Below are positions 1 through 11,334 of a stretch of 64,000 nucleotides of DNA, in pieces; position 1 is the stretch's first letter, and each line of letters opens with the position of its first letter. Source of the stretch: Leguminivora glycinivorella (lineage: Eukaryota > Arthropoda > Insecta > Lepidoptera > Tortricidae); contig NC_062971.1 in the NCBI RefSeq assembly GCF_023078275.1, forward strand, positions 7,378,001-7,442,000. The letters are read 5' to 3'. Position numbers and translations under genes: made by a program. A model generated the notes under the pieces. It saw only the letters and a list, made by a program, of their open reading frames with translations. It made no database searches and was not told where the DNA came from.

Positions 1-29
1 TCAATATTTTTAAACAAGTAATATCTCAC

Positions 30-3000
30 CAAGAATACTTTGTTGCGGAGCCCAATTCAAAATATGAACATTTTTAGGTAAATTTGGTAATTGTTCTTCA
101 AACTTCCATAGCACAGTTTGCTTCAATCCACTAAACAGTTGCAAGAACTCTTTTTTAAAGAATCTGGCCAGTCTTTGCTTTTGGCGTTAGTTCCCATACT
201 GAAGTATATTACTCCATGTTTTGCCTCGTCCATTATCTTTTGGAGATTCTGTAAGTGTAAGAATGAGGTGTAGGTACAATCAATCTAGTAACTATAAATA
301 AATGAATACCACAGTTGGCGTTAAATTTGTTAGTACCATTTTTGCAGGATTATTGTATGCAGGACCAATGATATTTGCATTTTTTCTCAAAATTGAAACA
401 ACTGCGAAAGTTTGATTAAGACGTTGAAAAAATATCACACAATTTCACAAAAACGAATTTATTGAGAATTGCGAACTGTAGGAACATCCAATCTTATTCC
501 GGCCACAAAGCAAAGTAGGTACCTCAGTCAAAACGTTTACATGTACTACCTACTCATACTTACAGCTGGAAGAGGTTTGGGATTAGGATTGATGTGATAT
601 CCTCCAATTTCTCTGACATTCGGCGGTACACTGATGGGCTGGCTCAACGCAGTATGGGAGTTTGTCAGCATAAACGTGCCGTTGTACACTGCTTCCTCGT
701 ATGCAGGCAGCTGCCTACCCCGTTTTTCGTACAAGGGCTTGAAGAAGTCATTGTATGTTGCGACCGTATTTGGCTGTATGTAACTGAAACCCAAGTTATA
801 ATTTATGATATTACAGTGAGACTTGAAGAAGTATTTTATTTCAAGGCTGCGCACGACGATCTAAATAGATACTGTAGGTTTTTTTTTTTTGAAATAGGCA
901 GCAAACGAGCAGACGAGCCGCCTGATGGTAAGCAGTCATCGCCGCCCATGGACATAAGCAACATCAGGGGAGCCACTTATGCGTTGCCGAGCTTTGAGAA
1001 CCCTAAATACCTGCTTCTTGAAGAACCCCATGTCATAGCGCAAGGGAAACACCTCAGAAGGTAGCTCATTCCAGAACTTGCACGTTCTGGGTAAAAACGA
1101 GCGGGAGGCCCGTTTGTTCTTGGTTTGCCACGTGTCGAGAAAGTGAGGATGAACTTTGTTTCTTTGGCGGGAGGTGCGGTGATAAGAGCGCGACGGTGGC
1201 ACCAAGTCAAAGAGTTCATCAGAACATTCCCCGTTGTACAGACGGTAGAACAAGCACAGAGAGCCAACATCTCTTCGAAGGCTAAGAGGATCTAAACCGG
1301 CTGTGAGATCGGGATCGCCAACAATACGAATTGCCCGACGTTGGATAGAGTCTAGCGCGACCTGCGCACTCGCCGTCTATATTTGATGATGTCGCGCTTA
1401 ATGTATCGACTTGTCCGCGAGAACGCAAGTTGTGCTAAACCCCCAGATACTATTAAATATAAATAGTAAAGTAACCCTAACAAAACTTTTTACAGTCAAC
1501 CAATTGGAACTCTAGGCCACTGTAGAACTATATCATAGTGACGTTATAAATCAGACTGTAAGAAATCTCCTGTTGCTTGTCATTTTAACATGGTTGTAAA
1601 GTGGCCTAGGGTTCCAATTAGTTGATTGTATATTTTCATTAAAATATACTCGTGGTATCTAGATATTTCATAATCATAATCATAATATCGTTTATTGCAC
1701 CATGGTAAAAAGTTGACACAAAAAATTATAAAGCATCTCATGGACTACAACTTACAAATATTTTGCAGCCGTAAACGCAACCATGGTGAACAGATTGACG
1801 AATCGCTCAAAGAAGGAGAACGGCGGAATTGTGGAAGCGAGGATATTGGGGTTGAACGAGGGGTTCGAAGGCTCGTGCACCAGCTGCAGCACCATCCAAT
1901 GTGCCTCCACGGAAGACGACCAGATCAGTGGGCAGTTATATAGAGGCGCTATCCTGTAAGTACACAATAATAAATTTGACTGTGTTAAAGGTTGAACACG
2001 CCAAAAATGGGGCACACTTAAATGTTTATTATAAAAAAAATATAATAAATAAATAAAAGATGTTTGATTTAAATATGAGCAAATTGAATGTATTTTAAAT
2101 GCAAACCATAATTAGTCAAGGTTTCTCGACGAATAAGCCCTCGATCGTACTTTTCTTCGAACACGACTCATAAGAGTTTGCACCATCGCGTCAGGATACC
2201 TCTTTGTCGCCAGGTCCACAGTTTTCGCCGCTCCTCCGCGGAATTAACCTCCCCGCCTCTCTTTTTAAGAAACCCTTTCATTATACTCCAATATTCCTCG
2301 ATAGGCCGGAGTTCTAGGCAATTTAGTGGATAGCTATATTTCGGTACCACGGCTACACCATTTGCTTTGTACCACTCCATGGCAGGTTTCGCGTAGTAAC
2401 ACCTGGCAAGGTCTGGCCAAAATGAAAGGCCAGGAGTGGTGTTTCTTAATAAACGGAGGTAATCGCATTTGTAAGCACTCTTTTTGATAGATGCTGCCCT
2501 TTATTGTTCCGGTAGTGACAAAAGAGCTGCTTCTTTTCCCGCAACGGCTAATTGCCTGCCAAAGTAGGTATTTTTTTTGGAAACTTAGATCTTTTTTTAT
2601 TTGACAGTCTTTGGGAGCCTCTGTGCTACTTTTGCTAGTATAAAACTCTTGGCCAGGGATTTCTTAGAAATCGGATTTTATGTAAGTTTCATCATCCATC
2701 AGAACGCAGTCAAATTTTGTTAATAAATTTTCGTATAGTTTCTCAATCGAGTTTCTGCTGCTGATTTTTGTCTTATATTCCGATCTGGTGCCGTTTTGTT
2801 CTTTTAAACATCTTAGCCCTGCTCTACGTTTCACCTTTTGAACATACGATTGGGACATCTTTACTTTTTAGCCACGTCACGAGGTAACATCATACAATTT
2901 GAAGCAAATATCCTTAAGATGCGTTCCTTCTTTTTTTATCCTTTATACCCTGCAACCCACCAATTCCTGGCTTTCGTTCTAAAGTTAGGCGTTCCCGAAA

Positions 3001-6000
3001 CCTTTTCAATACGCAACAAACAGTGGATTGTGGAAATTTTAATCTTTTACCCACATCCATGTAGCTGAGTTTTGGATTTTTTGTGTTTTCGTGCAAAATA
3101 AGTTCACGTTGTTTCAGTTGCCTGTTCGATATCGCTACATATATAAATCTTTCACAAAAGTAACTGATATATTTAAAAACTATACTTTTTTACGATTTAT
3201 TTGGCATCAAAAAAAATTCTATACCTTTTATTATAACGAAGCAGCAAATGAATTTATATGCCTCAGTTTTGGCGTGTTCAACCTTTAGTGAAGTAAGGTA
3301 CAGCGGCAAATCTCGACTGGGGACAATTATAACTAATCCATTTTTTCCATTATTTATTACACTATGATATTGAATTCTACATGTATCCACTGAACATCCC
3401 TAGGTACCATGTACCTACAACCGGTGGACACTCTATTTAAATATGCAAACTTTGTAAAACATGGAAAAAATGGACCAATTATATTCGTCCCCCAGTCGAG
3501 ATTTGCCCCGCTGTACCTTACCTAATTGTTGAAAACTTAATTGATATTTATATCCCGCTTTGAGCAATATAATTATGTGCCTATCTTACACGTTGGCGAC
3601 CGATCGTAAGATCCAGAGATCCAGATGTTTTTCTTGGTACGAAGGTACTCTTACCCGGCAAAAACATCGGTTAAAAACCACTCTGCTATGACAACGTCAA
3701 ACTCCTGCGTAGTGTCACTAAGGAATTTCGATAAATCTTCGTTTACGAGCATGCCTTTCATCATTTCAACAAACTTGGGTACCATGGATAATAAATCCAT
3801 TGATGTTTCCTTGTTTATAATTGCCTTTAAAGATAACATTGTGCTAGCTGAAAAAATACAATATACAATTTTATGTACGGTCCTGGATTCAAATCCAGGG
3901 TAAGGCATTTATATGTGCTGTTAAAATAAAGCATTTAGGTATATTATGTTAATTATATGAAGAAAAATACAATTTGTAGTTAAGTGAACAAAAGAAAAAA
4001 TATACCACATATTGATTGGTAGAGAACGCTTTCTGGAATTAACTCCGCTTTTTGTACTATTTTTGTTTCTTTTTGTGCAATTAACTTTCGTGAGACATTT
4101 AAAATCTTGAAAAAAAAAACAAGAGTAAATATTGTGTGTGAAACTATAAACTCACTTTGTTCTTCATAATACGCTATATTTTTGCTAAGATCAACTTCAT
4201 GATATTTGTCCGTAGTTTTGTGCGTTGGGAACGGAGTTGCGTAGGTAACCTGGAAGTTTAATTTAAAGATAATAAAACAATTTTTATCACATAACGGTGT
4301 ACCTATACCTAGTTTAAGACGCTACGGGAGCAAAAATGCTAAAATGGAAATGTGTTATTAACTAGATTTATCGAAAAAAAATGTCCATTAAGAACAACTC
4401 AGTTAAAAGATATTGCAAAAAAATCTTTAAAATCGAGGTTCTGAGACTGTGTTTCCTCCTTCAAAACTTATTTAAACGGAAAAATTTGAGAATCTGAATA
4501 ACAATGAAATAATCTGTGTCGGGTCGTTCAGATTTTTTGGCAATATGTTACCGATCTTGAGTATATCACACCTTTTTTGAGCCATATTGAAAAAAGCCGT
4601 TTTTAGACATTTTTGATTGGCTCTAGCGTCTTTTAAAATAAAAATAGCAAAAAACAGCACAAAACCTCGGTCGGACCGCGACACAGATAAAAAAAAATCT
4701 GTTTTGAAAAAATCATTTCTCTATCTTCAAAAATCATGGAGGAAATAGTCGAGAGCGTTTGTATGGAGAATTGACCTGTATCGTATCGTCTTAAAGTATC
4801 TAACCACATAAACCCGGATCAGAAATATGTGACTACGCGCCATGTAGCACACTCAATGAAGCCTATCTCGCGGGAAATAATTCGTGTATAGGCGAATTTT
4901 GGCATAGTTGTAGGGAATGGTGTTCTAATCCACATACTCAAAGTACTGATGGGTAGGGGAGGAGCTAACGGGTGGAGGGGGGTGTAAAGGTCCCTTTTTT
5001 TAGTTTTTCGCGAATAACTCTTAAACTGTGGCACATAGCAAAAAATGTTCTGAAACACAAGTAATCTTCATAAAATTCTCTACAAAAAAGTCTTATACAC
5101 TTTTTATCTGGGACCAATCGTTCATGAGATATGTAAGGGAAAAGATGGACAATAATGGAATAAACTCATTTGTTTATGAACAATACGTTTATTCTTATAG
5201 AGACGCGGTAGCGTGTCAAGCCAGGATCAAGTAACAAAAGTAGCAAGCAGCACCGTGTGTAATATTACACGACCCGTTTGGAGCCACATTTGACCCCCTT
5301 CTAACTCAAAAACTATTTCACATAAACGTGTTATAATGCAACGTAAAAAGAAATCAACGCGCGTAGCAAAAGTATGAGCTATAAGCGCTCCTCAATAAGC
5401 CCGGTACTAGCAGCCCGCCTTAGTGCGTTTTCACATTTTCCGATCCGATATCGGATGTCGGAAGGATTTCAAAGGCAAAAATCCAAGACGGCGCCTTAAA
5501 TGTACGGCGGAATCGGATAATATAAAAACGCATTTACCCCGCGCGCAGCCCTTTATAAGCCACCGCGCGGCCGGCGCTCGCTCATCCCAGTCGTCCTCAA
5601 AACGTTGACGTAAGACCGCCCCACAAAGATGGGGCGCGACCAGATACAGCCCTCACAGCGCCCAGCGCGGAAGGGGCTACTCACACCCCAACAGGGGTGT
5701 TGAAAGACATTACAGCAGCGCTCGCTCAGTTTGTCTCGCGCAGCGATCCGATCACATTATAGCTGACTTGACGAGCAAAGCATCACGAACCAACGACCCA
5801 GTGGCACCTGACTCCATTCTCAAAACTATATTTTGCCGATGCAAGACTGGGTGTGGGGTGCGATGCGGCTGCCGAAAAGCAGGAATTGCCTGATCCAGTG
5901 TCTGTGGTGTATGCTCGGGAGCATGCACTAACGGAGCTCCCATCGAAGTAGAGACGGAAGATAGTTAGGAATTTTATTTATGAATTTATCCCATCAAAGC

Positions 6001-8591
6001 AATACTGGGCGGTCGTGATGCTTTGCTCGTCAAGTCAGCTACAATGTGATCGGATCGCTGCGCGAGACAAACTGAGCGAGCGCTGCTGTAATGTCGTTCA
6101 ACACCCCTGCTGGGGTGTGAGTAGCTCCTTCCGCGCTGGGCGCTGTGAGGGCTGTATCTGATCACGCCCCATCCTTGTGGGGCGGTCTTAGTCCGTTTTC
6201 ACACTATCCGATCCGATATCGGATGTCGGAAGGATTTCCATAGAAAAAAATTCAATATGGCGGCTGTAATGTATGAAATATCGGTCCGACATCCGATATC
6301 GGATCGGATAATGTGAAAACGCACTTACGTCGACGTTTTGAGGACGACTGGTATGAGCGAGCGCCGGCCGCGCAGTGGCTTATAAAACGCTGCGCGCGCG
6401 CGCGGGATAAGTGCGTTTTCACATTATCCGATCCGATATCGGAAGTAGGACCGATATCCCGTAGGTATTTTTAAGGCGCCTTCTTGGATTTTTGCCTTTG
6501 AAATCCTTCCGACATCCGATATCGGATCGGATAATGTGAAAACGCACTAAGGCGGGCTGCTAGTACCGGGCTTATTGAGGAGCGCTTATAGCTCATACTT
6601 TTACTACGCGCGTTGGTTTCTTTTTACGTTGCATTATAACATGTTTATGTGAAGTAGTTTATGAGTTAGAAGGGGGTCAAATGTGGCTCCAAACGGTTCG
6701 TGTAATATTACACACGGTGCTGCTTGCTACTTTTGTTACTTGATCCTGGCTTGACACGCTACCGCGTCTCTATAAGAATAAACGTATTGTTCATAAAAAT
6801 CATAAACAAATGAGTTTATTCCATTATTGTCCATCTTTTCCCTTACATATCTCATGAACGATTGGTCCCAGATAAAAAGTGTATAAGACTTTTTTGTAGA
6901 GAATTTTATGAAGATTACTTGTGTTTCAGAACATTTTTTGCTATGTGCCACAGTTTAAGAGTTATTCGCGAAAAACTAAAAAAAGGGACCTTTACACCCC
7001 CCTCCACCCGTTAGCTCCTCCCCTATCCATCAGTACTTTGAGTATGTGGATTAGAACACCATTCCTTACTACTATGCCAAAATTCGCCTATACACGAATT
7101 ATTTCCGCCGACGGACAGTTAAATGTCTTCGTTGCGGAACTTCATTAGAACTATTTTCTTCATACTAAACTGAACTGTCACCTCATACATCAGAAAATCA
7201 GCGCCCTCCTGACAATAGTCATATATTTCTGGTCAAGCTTTACAGTCACCTGCAATAATATCGCACAAAAGGGACGCCCCAAAAATATCTGACACGATCT
7301 TATTTCTACAGACGTACCCTAAATATATATTTCGCCTAAAAATCCAGAAATGTTTACGTGACATTTACCTAAGTCTTAAAATGGGATCAGGAATAAGCTG
7401 TTAAAAGTTGTCGAGTTACTCAGATTCAATGATATGCGACCTCCTCTGGTTGCATATTTGAGCCGTTTGGGGTGGAGACCCTTGGACCTTGGGGACCCGG
7501 AGTACACTCTATTTTCAAGGAGCTGGCGAAGCGAATCGTAGATGCTACGGGTGACAAGAGGGCTGGTTCGTATCTTGCGCAGTGGATAAGCATCGCGATC
7601 CAGCGCGGAAATGCTACCAGCCTTCTGGGCATCCTACCATCCGGCGCCGAGCTTGCTACTGTTTTTTATTTGTAAATATTTTTATGTACATATATTTATT
7701 TTGTGTTAGTTTGTTCTTTTTATGTTTTTACAACACATACATACATACATAGATATAATCACGCCTGTATCCCTTAAAGGGGTAGGCAGAGCACATGAAC
7801 TACTAAGTTTCAGTGCCACTCTTGGCAAAAAGGGATTGAAAGAAATCCAAATTATGACATTGCAGCACAGAGAACCTCCTATAGAGTACCAACATTAAAT
7901 TTTGTGCGAGGAGCGGGAGGGGAATGTGTTTAGCAGCAGTCGCGCCAGATGAAAACGGAGTCGCGTAAGTAGCCAGTGTAAGTTGACCTATGCCGGCTCT
8001 GAATAAATTATAAATATGACTTATTTGTGGAATGTAATGCTGTCTGTTTTTAAATTTGAGCTTCTTGTTACCTTTCCACACCATTTCACACTACAGGTGG
8101 ACATCTTTAAGACATCAAAATACCCTTTTTCAATTTTTTTATTGCGAAAAACACGCGCTGCTTTCGGGTCGGTTACTTGGTCGCTACTAAACGGGCATGG
8201 CGAGCGCCCGCGCTTATATCATGGCAAATACAAGTAAGGCTGGTGACCGCGAGTCGTCTTGTAATGGATGTCTATAGGGGTTGGTCTGTGCATTGCAGTG
8301 ACAGGTTGCCAGCCTCTCGCCTACGCCACAATTTAACCCATTTCCCACAGTCGACTTCTACGACACCCACGGGAAGAAAGGGGGTGATGAAATTCTTAAC
8401 CCGTCACCACACGGTTATCAAACACATGTACTGATATTTACCTCATGTCCAGCGTCCAGTAGGTGTTTGACGTAGCCCATGCCAAGTATATTGTGGCTTT
8501 TCCCAGCTGACGGGAAAACCACTAAAATCTTGTAGCCGCCACATACTTGTAATAAAGCTACCAGCAATAAAGATAGAAAGAGTTTTGCCAT
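30..8591 (-). CDS. UDP-glycosyltransferase copy A (UGT33-like), 3' end off-window, frameshifted
   Basis: Predicted ER-membrane enzyme transferring a sugar from a UDP-sugar to small lipophilic acceptors. Six coding exons are visible: 8442..8591, 4156..4249, 3655..3847, 1756..1953, 564..783 and 30..248. All have GT/AG borders and the same phases as copies B and C. Exon 1 encodes a hydrophobic signal peptide followed by KILVVFP and GKSH, whose His is the likely catalytic base. Exon 5 ends in GGYHINPN and LPA. Exon 6 starts in frame (MDEAKHGVIYFSMG) but has six T at 151..156 where copy B has seven. The exon is therefore 219 instead of 220 bp, and translation hits a TGA at 123..125. The UDP-binding exon and the membrane exon would lie left of base 1. 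The first intron, 4.2 kb long, holds a giant fold-back. The frameshift makes this either a young pseudogene or a homopolymer error; everything else is intact. Confidence 0.85.
875..1430 (-). mobile_element. 5'-truncated Jockey-type LINE 3' end
   Basis: Minus-strand frame 1253..936 encodes a reverse-transcriptase C-terminus (LFDLVPPSRSYHRTSRQRNKVHP, FLPRTCKFWNELPSEVFP). It ends near a T-run on the plus strand (880..890) that reads as a poly(A) tail. It lies in the intron between exons 4 and 5 of UGT copy A. Confidence 0.75.
1491..1630. mobile_element. 140-bp MITE, TACAGTCAACC family
   Basis: Terminal inverted repeats TACAGTCAACCAATTGGAA and its complement, ending in TTGATTGTA. Sister copies lie at 37804..37949 (opposite orientation) and 62095..62234. 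Intronic in UGT copy A. Confidence 0.8.
1988..3285 (-). mobile_element. Decayed Tc1/mariner element with TIRs
   Basis: 1298 bp bounded by AAGGTTGAACACGCCAAAA in inverted orientation and flanked by TA on both sides. Broken minus-strand frames keep the order of a transposase. Residues around 3096..2914 look like a helix-turn-helix (YMDVGKRLKFPQSTVCCVLKRF). CVLMDDETYIKSDF follows (2706..2667), with the first catalytic D. LELRPIEEYWSIMKGFLKK follows (about 2330..2265), with the last acidic residue. Multiple frameshifts mean it is dead. It sits between exons 3 and 4 of UGT copy A. Confidence 0.8.
3292..3524. mobile_element. About 230-bp TIR MITE
   Basis: GTAAGGTACAGCGG and CTCGACTGGGG at the left are repeated inverted at the right end (CCCCAGTCGAG, CCGCTGTACCTTAC). 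It is immediately next to the mariner element, in an intron of UGT copy A. Confidence 0.65.
3871..3930 (+). repeat. tRNA-derived SINE remnant
   Basis: GGATTCAAATCCAGGGTAAG followed by GCATTTATATGTGCTG resembles the B-box and body of the SINE at 63460..63690. A matching remnant sits at the equivalent place in copy B (24545..24592), so it predates the A/B duplication. Confidence 0.5.
4312..4797. mobile_element. TIR element with TTTAAGACG ends
   Basis: The left end TTTAAGACGCTACG and the right end CGTATCGTCTTAAA are imperfect inverted repeats. No coding frame is supported. It is in intron 1 of UGT copy A. Confidence 0.5.
5423..5533. mobile_element. Harbinger-like MITE, left arm copy
   Basis: Ends GTGCGTTTTCACA and TAAAAACGCAT, flanked by TTA on both sides. 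Internally shortened relative to 6411..6547, its mirror partner in the fold-back. Confidence 0.7.
6191..6324. mobile_element. Harbinger-like MITE with TTA duplication
   Basis: 134 bp with ends GTCCGTTTTCACA and TGTGAAAACGCAC, flanked by TTA (6188..6190, 6325..6327). The left arm of the fold-back has the empty site with a single TTA, which proves the target duplication. Confidence 0.85.
6411..6547. mobile_element. Harbinger-like MITE, right arm copy
   Basis: Perfect ends GTGCGTTTTCACATTATCCG and complement, flanked by TAA on both sides. It is the mirror of 5423..5533, so it was inserted before the palindrome formed. Confidence 0.75.
7440..7680 (+). mobile_element. Non-LTR retrotransposon 3' coding remnant
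   Basis: The frame at 7472..7675 gives METLGPWGPG, KRIVDATGDKRAGSYLAQWI and ISIAIQRGNATSLLGI, a C-terminal ending seen in many moth LINE fragments. It then reaches a stop and a T-rich tail. Shorter remnants of the same ending occur at 25010..25140 and 26360..26440. Confidence 0.6.
7866..8290 (-). mobile_element. CACAGA-family element, 425 bp, TSD CATTGCAG
   Basis: Starts CACAGAGAACC and ends GGTTGGTCTGTG. CATTGCAG is repeated exactly at 7858..7865 and 8291..8298. It is an internally deleted relative of the 498-bp copy at 50969..51466 in the opposite orientation. The 8-bp target fits the hAT or P superfamilies. Confidence 0.85.
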
Positions 8592-8801
8592 GGTGTTAAC
8601 TGAAAAAAAAATACTGATGAAGAATAAATATAATTTTTAAGAAAAAAAACCGCCTTCCTTTGGGGTTCTGGTGATAAATACCAATTATCAATTCGTCTGT
8701 ATATTTTTAATGTTTGTTATTAGATATCTCCGTCATTTCTGAACCAATTTTGAAATTTGGATGATTCTGAAGTACTTACAGATGAGAATGATTATCAGAA
8801 C

Positions 8802-9287
8802 CACAGAGAACCTCCTATAGAGTGCCAAAATTGTAAATTTTGTGCGCGCTACAAATCACCAGTGCTTGGGGTGCGAGGAGCGGGAGGGGAATGTGTTTAG
8901 CGCGCTGTGATTGGTCGTTTCAAGGACGGCAGGCAATCGCGCCAGATGAAAAGGGAGTCGCGTAAGTAACCAGTGTAAGTTGACCTATGCCGGCTCTGAA
9001 TAAATTATAAATATGACTTATTTGTGGAATGTAATATCGTCTGTTTTTAAATTTGATCTTCTAGTTACCTTTCCACACCATTTCACACTACAGGTGGACA
9101 TCTTTAAGGCATCAAAATACCCTTTTTAATTTTTTTTATTGCGAAAAACACGAGCTGCTTTCGGGTCGGTTACTTGGTCGTTACTGATCGGGCACGACGA
9201 GCGCCCGCGCTTATATCATGGCAAATACAAGTAAGGCTGGTGACCGCGAGTCGTCTTGTAATGGATGTCTATAGGGGTTGGTCTGTG
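8802..9287 (-). mobile_element. CACAGA-family element, 486 bp, TSD ATCAGAAC
   Basis: Same ends as 7866..8290, with exact ATCAGAAC at 8794..8801 and 9288..9295. It retains an internal stretch (AGTGCTTGGGGTGCGAGGAG region) missing from the 425-bp copy. Confidence 0.87.
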
Positions 9288-9324
9288 ATCAGAACGGAAC
9301 TCTAACCAGGGGCGGCTCACTCTT

Positions 9325-9690
9325 CATCAGCAGTTCCACTGCGCCAAATGTCACTGTTCTGGACGTAAGTGCATGCTGTTCTTATAAAAATACCAAAGTC
9401 ACTATAAGTGTGCCGTTCAGATTTGAGGAGTTCCGTTCAGACCATCATCAGCAGTTCCACTGCACCAAATGTCACTGTTCTGGACGTAAGTGCATGCTGT
9501 TCTTATAAAAATACCAAAGTCACTATAAGTGTGCCGTTCAGATTTGATGAGTTCCATTCTGACCATCATCAGGAGTTCCACTGCACCAAATGTCACTGTT
9601 CCGTACGTAAATGCATGCTGTTCCTTTAAAAACACAAAAATCACCATATGTATGCCTTTCAGATTTGAGGAGTTCCCTCGATTTCTCCAG
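9325..9690. repeat. 121-bp tandem repeat, three units
   Basis: CATCAGCAGTTCCAC or a close variant recurs at 9325, 9446 and 9567, exactly 121 bp apart. 121 is not a multiple of three, so each unit shifts frame. A single related unit lies at about 29080..29220. Confidence 0.85.
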
Positions 9691-10016
9691 GATCCCACCA
9701 CCAGAACTGGGTTTTGAGAAAAATATTGGGACCAATCTGTATGCATATACATTCAATCAAAAAAAAAACTTCAAAATCGATCCAGTAACGACGGATATCG
9801 AGGAACAAACATTAAAAAAAAAATACAGACGAATTGGAAACCCTTTCCCTTGAGATTTGGAAGGCGGTTAAAAATTGAACCTTGAACTATGAATATAGCC
9901 TGTTTTTATTGATTTCCGTCACCTAACTTTAAAGGAAGGTTCTTTAGGCCAATTACAATTAATTTCTCAAAGAAACTAATGCTATTCATACCCCATACTG
10001 TTATCGAGTTAATTAA

Positions 10017-10560
10017 AAAAAACCGGCCAAGAGCGTGTCGGGCCACGCTCAGAGTAGGGTTCCGTATTTTTTTGTATTTTTCTCAGAAACTACTAAACCT
10101 ATCAAGTTGAAAACAATTTTCCTAGAAAGTCTTTATAAAATTCTACTTTTGTGATTTTTTTTTCATATTTTTTAAACATATGTTCAAAAGTTAGAGGGGG
10201 GGACACACTTTTTTTTCTTTAAAAGCGATTATTTCCGAAAATATTAATAGTACCAAAAAACGATTTTATTAAACCCTTATTCATTTTTAAATACCTATCC
10301 AACAATATATCACACGTTGGGGTTGGAATGAAAAAAAAAACAGTCCCCACTTTACATGTAGGGGGGGTACCCAACAAAATATTTTTTTCGACTTTTTATT
10401 TTTGCACTTTGTCGGCGTGATTGATATACATATTGGTAGCAAATTTCAGCTTTCTAGTGCTGACGGTCACTGAGATTATCCGCGGACGGACGGTCGGACG
10501 GACGGACAGACAGACATGGCGAAACTATAAGGGTTCCTAGTTGACTACGGAACCCTAAAA
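10017..10560 (+). repeat. ACCGGCCAAGAGCG interspersed repeat, copy 1
   Basis: Begins AAACCGGCCAAGAGCGTG and ends TACGGAACCCTAAAA. TAGGGTTCCGTA near the start is the inverse of the end. Near the 3' end is a GGAC/GACA microsatellite. Copies 2 (10744..11334) and 3 (14486..14665, truncated) follow. Confidence 0.8.
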
Positions 10561-10743
10561 AAAAAAAGAGTACAAATGGTGGACTTAACGCCTTGAGGAA
10601 CTTGAACCTTAGTCTGGTGCAGGATTTTTAAAATTAAATAAGAAAACACAAGTTAGTATTCATACTTATCGCAATAAACCTACTTATACAGGGTGTAAAC
10701 CTAATACGGGCGAACCTCTTAACGGTGGTGAGTATAGGACATA

Positions 10744-11334
10744 AAAACCGGCCAAGAGCGTGTCGGGCCACGCTCAGTGTAGGGTTCCGTAGTTTTTCGT
10801 ATTTTTCTCAAAAACTACTAAACCTATCAAGTTCAAAACAATTTTCCTAGAAAGTCTTTATACAGTTCTACTTTTGTGATTTTTTTCATATTTTTTAAAC
10901 ATATGGTTCAAAAGTTAGAGGGGGGGGACGCACTTTTTTTCCTTTAGGAGCGATTATTTCCGAAAATATTAATATTATCAAAAAACGGTCTTAGTAAACC
11001 CTTATTCATTTTTAAGTACCTATCCAACAATATATCACACGTTGGGGTTGGAATGAAAAAAAATATCAGCTCCCACTTTACATGTAGGGGGGGTACCCTA
11101 ATAAAACATTTTTTTTCATTTTTTATTTTTGCACTTTGTTGGCGTGATTGATATACATATTGGTACCAAATTTCAGCTTTCTAGTGCTTACGGTTACTGA
11201 GATTATCCGCGGACGGACGGACGGACGGACGGACGGACGGACGGACGGACGGACGGATGGACGGACGGACGGACGGACAGACAGACATGGCGAAACTATA
11301 AGGGTTCCTAGTTGACTACGGAACCCTAAAAACA
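10744..11334 (+). repeat. ACCGGCCAAGAGCG interspersed repeat, copy 2
   Basis: Highly similar to 10017..10560 but with an expanded GGAC array (about 11210..11275). The array explains the spurious repetitive reading frame there. Confidence 0.8.

Larger units (their letters stand above)
4872..7110. repeat. Giant fold-back: two arms of about 0.9-1.1 kb around a 0.23-kb loop
   Basis: The left arm, about 4872..5787, is repeated inverted at about 6015..7110. Short open frames in the arms are mirror images of one another, which shows how similar the arms are. The right arm is longer because it holds an extra 134-bp MITE (6191..6324). The loop (about 5788..6014) has no recognisable gene. Being in intron 1 of UGT copy A, the whole hairpin would be transcribed if the gene is. 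Confidence 0.85.
4808..7247. mobile_element. About 145-bp MITE split by a 2.2-kb fold-back insertion
   Basis: Bases 4808..4844 match the left part, and 7131..7247 the rest, of the intact element at 13797..13943 (CCTGACCAGAAATATATGAC ends). The break falls after CGCGCCATGT. The DNA between is a large inverted repeat inserted later. Confidence 0.75.
8647..9875. mobile_element. Outer TIR element carrying nested insertion and a 121-bp array
   Basis: AAAACCGCCTTCC and ATTCGTCTGTAT near the left end reappear inverted near the right end (ATACAGACGAAT, GGAAGGCGGTT). It contains the 8802..9287 insertion and the tandem repeat that follows. Confidence 0.55.

Noticed and set aside
4819..7148. Mirror-image small proteins of 68-79 residues as a conserved gene family
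   Set aside because: They are the two strands of one fold-back. They have no domain and no codon-level conservation beyond the DNA identity of the arms.
9278..9756. Repetitive Cys-containing frames as a secreted peptide gene
   Set aside because: The unit is 121 bp, so frame is not kept between units. The apparent similarity is DNA repetition.
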